Source of the DNA: an uncultured Collinsella sp.
Lineage (GTDB): Bacteria > Actinomycetota > Coriobacteriia > Coriobacteriales > Coriobacteriaceae
NCBI GenBank assembly: GCA_900550735.1
Contig: URTD01000028.1
Location: forward strand, 1-14,750
DNA length: 14,750 bases
Reading direction: 5' to 3'
Part shown: one piece after another, positions 13,291 through 14,750 of the stretch
Layout: each line of letters opens with the position of its first letter
Position numbering within the stretch: the first letter of the stretch is position 1
Position numbers and translations under genes: made by a program
Notes under the pieces: model-generated
What the model was told of the DNA's origin: nothing
The model's database searches: none
The model's input: only the letters and a program-made list of their open reading frames with translations

Positions 13291-14718
13291 ATGGCAGTAG
13301 ATAACAAGCAGATTGCCACCGATGTCCTCGAGCTCGTGGGCGGTGCGGAGAATGTTTCCGTTGCCACCAACTGCATGACGCGCCTGCGTCTGACGCTCAA
13401 GGATAACAGCAAGGCCGACGTGGAGAAGATTAAGAAGGTCAAGGGTGTTCTGGGTTGCCAGTTTGCCGGCAGCCAGCTCCAGGTCATCATCGGCCAGAAC
13501 GTGCCCAAGGTACTCGCCGAGTTCGTCGCCATTTCCGGCGTCAAGCAGGGTGAGGCCGTTGACGAGAACCTCGATGCTCCCAAGGAGAAGTTCGAGCTCA
13601 AGAACCTGCCTAACATCATCCTCGACTATCTGTCCGGCTCCATGACCCAGCTCATCCCGCTGCTCATGGCTGGCGGTCTGTTCCGCACCATCGCGGCCGT
13701 CCTCGGCCCCACCATGCTCGGTGTGCTCTCGGCCGACGACCCGACCTATACGTTCCTCTACACCACGCTGTACGAGGCAACGTTTACCTTTATCCCCATC
13801 TACCTGGGCTATGCCGCCGCTAAGAAGCTCGGCGCCTCTCCGGTTCTGGGCATGCTCCTCGGCGGCGCTCTCATGGCCCCGTCCGTCGTGAGTGTCGCGA
13901 CTCAGGAGGGTGGCGGCATCATCTCCGTCTACGGCATCCAGATCGCCGCTGCCAACTATCAGCAGTCCGTCCTGCCGATTATCCTTTCGGTGCCTGTCCT
14001 CTACTTCGTCGAGAAGTTCTTTAAGAAGGTCATGCCCGACGTGCTCTCCACGGTCTTCACGCCGTTCTGCACCATGATCGTTACCATCCCCATCGCCTTC
14101 ATCGTCCTCGCCCCCATCGGCAACGAGATCGGTACGCTGATCGCTAACGCGCTCTTCGGCCTTGCTGACCTTGGCGGCATCGGTATCCTGATCGTCATGG
14201 CCGTCCTCGGCGCCTTCTGGCAGCTCTTCGTGGTCTGCGGCATGCACATGCCCGTCATCCTGCTCGCTCAGGTTCAGATCATCGCTGCCGGCTACGATCC
14301 CTTCGTCTTCGTTTCCACCAACTGCGCTATGGCCGCTGTCTGGGGCTGCGCCTTCGGTGCCTTCCTCAAGATGAAGAACCCCGACGAGAAGTCCCTTGCC
14401 ATCGGCTACGTCATCTCCGCTATCGCCGGCGGCGTCACCGAGCCCGCGCTCTTCGGTATCCTCATGCGCTTCCGTCGTACCATGTTCGGCATGTTCATCG
14501 GCGGTGCCATCGGCGCTGTGTTCTCCGGCCTCATGGGCGTCACCTACTACCTCGCAGGCGGTGCTTCCAACTTCCTGGTCTTCACCAACTACCTGCAGGG
14601 TGGCCAGATGAACACCGTCTGGGCTATCGTTGGTATGGCAATCTCCTTTGTCATCGCCGCTGCCGTCGTCTTTGTCTCCGGCTTCTCCAAGGAGGAGCTC
14701 GCCGAGATGGAGGCCTAA
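13291..14718 (+). CDS. PTS beta-glucoside-type transporter, EIIBC
   Basis: A 475-residue membrane permease of the glucose/beta-glucoside (EIIBC) superfamily. The EIIB domain (1-85) shows the phosphorylation loop NCMTRLRL with Cys28, followed by GVLGCQFAGSQLQVIIGQNV. The EIIC domain (from about 105) has around ten membrane segments and the conserved GGVTEPALFGI loop involved in substrate binding. The protein imports a sugar, phosphorylating it with phosphate passed from HPr through EIIA to Cys28. It ends after EIIC with EELAEMEA, so no EIIA domain is fused, as in AscF; a separate EIIA must supply phosphate. ATG 13291 is preferred over the in-frame ATG 13276 because GGAGG (13278-13282) lies eight bases upstream. 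Codons are strongly biased to C-ending forms (CTC, ATC, GTC) and GCT/CGT, unlike its neighbours, suggesting high expression. Substrate is probably a beta-glucoside, not proven. A short inverted repeat GGTCA/TGACC (14732-14745) follows. Confidence 0.93.
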   Translation: MAVDNKQIATDVLELVGGAENVSVATNCMTRLRLTLKDNSKADVEKIKKVKGVLGCQFAGSQLQVIIGQNVPKVLAEFVAISGVKQGEAVDENLDAPKEKFELKNLPNIILDYLSGSMTQLIPLLMAGGLFRTIAAVLGPTMLGVLSADDPTYTFLYTTLYEATFTFIPIYLGYAAAKKLGASPVLGMLLGGALMAPSVVSVATQEGGGIISVYGIQIAAANYQQSVLPIILSVPVLYFVEKFFKKVMPDVLSTVFTPFCTMIVTIPIAFIVLAPIGNEIGTLIANALFGLADLGGIGILIVMAVLGAFWQLFVVCGMHMPVILLAQVQIIAAGYDPFVFVSTNCAMAAVWGCAFGAFLKMKNPDEKSLAIGYVISAIAGGVTEPALFGILMRFRRTMFGMFIGGAIGAVFSGLMGVTYYLAGGASNFLVFTNYLQGGQMNTVWAIVGMAISFVIAAAVVFVSGFSKEELAEMEA

Positions 14719-14750
14719 GGCCAAGCCATTCGGTCACATATGACCTCACC

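Noticed and set aside
13246..14724. Minus-strand open frame of about 492 codons opposite the PTS gene
   Set aside because: It is extremely rich in Asp, Glu, Gly and His, the typical antisense of a C-ending-codon membrane protein, and has no ribosome site.

Overview
The window looks like chromosomal DNA of a high-GC Gram-positive gut bacterium of the Coriobacteriia, most likely Collinsella or a close relative. This is inferred from GC-rich coding sequence, tightly packed genes, strong AAGGAGG-type ribosome sites, and a gene mix of PTS beta-glucoside uptake, 6-phospho-beta-glucosidase, 7TM-type sensor kinase genes and zinc-ribbon SPFH proteins. No rRNA, tRNA, CRISPR array, transposase or phage gene was seen.

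Layout. (1) 1-707, + strand: the 3' part of a GH1 6-phospho-beta-glucosidase, followed by a hairpin terminator. (2) 931-4846, + strand: three overlapping genes for signal transduction. They are a 7TM membrane protein with a degenerate kinase-like C-terminus, a complete membrane histidine kinase, and a NarL/LuxR-type response regulator. Stop/start overlaps of 4 bases couple them. (3) 4847-5037: two strong hairpins between convergent units. (4) 9335 down to 5038, - strand: a probable operon of a DUF4428 zinc-ribbon protein, a TFIIB-type zinc-ribbon membrane protein, an SPFH-domain protein with two C-terminal zinc ribbons, and a lipoprotein. The first three resemble the B. subtilis YdjG/YdjI type of membrane-associated system. 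(5) 9336-9683: a gene-free stretch with two long perfect inverted repeats and a terminator-like hairpin. (6) 11195-9684 and 12800-11463, - strand: a cytoplasmic Sde182-type (DUF1593) nucleoside-hydrolase-like protein and an alpha/beta-hydrolase esterase, separated by a 127-base composite hairpin with perfect 28-base arms. (7) 12801-13290: an AT-richer divergent control region with about eleven TAAAC/GTTTA half-sites. (8) 13291-14718, + strand: a beta-glucoside-type PTS EIIBC permease.

How it fits together. The PTS permease would import and phosphorylate a beta-glucoside, and a GH1 enzyme such as the one at the left edge would split the phosphorylated product. The esterase and the Sde182-like protein next to the permease lack signal peptides, so they probably act on imported plant-derived glycosides or their acylated forms inside the cell. 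Shared TAAACA half-sites in the divergent promoter region suggest that one sugar-responsive regulator controls both sides. The two-component cassette and the zinc-ribbon/SPFH operon appear to be separate modules for environmental sensing and membrane maintenance. The most unusual items are the pseudokinase-kinase pair, the zinc-ribbon-rich membrane operon and the large perfect palindromes.
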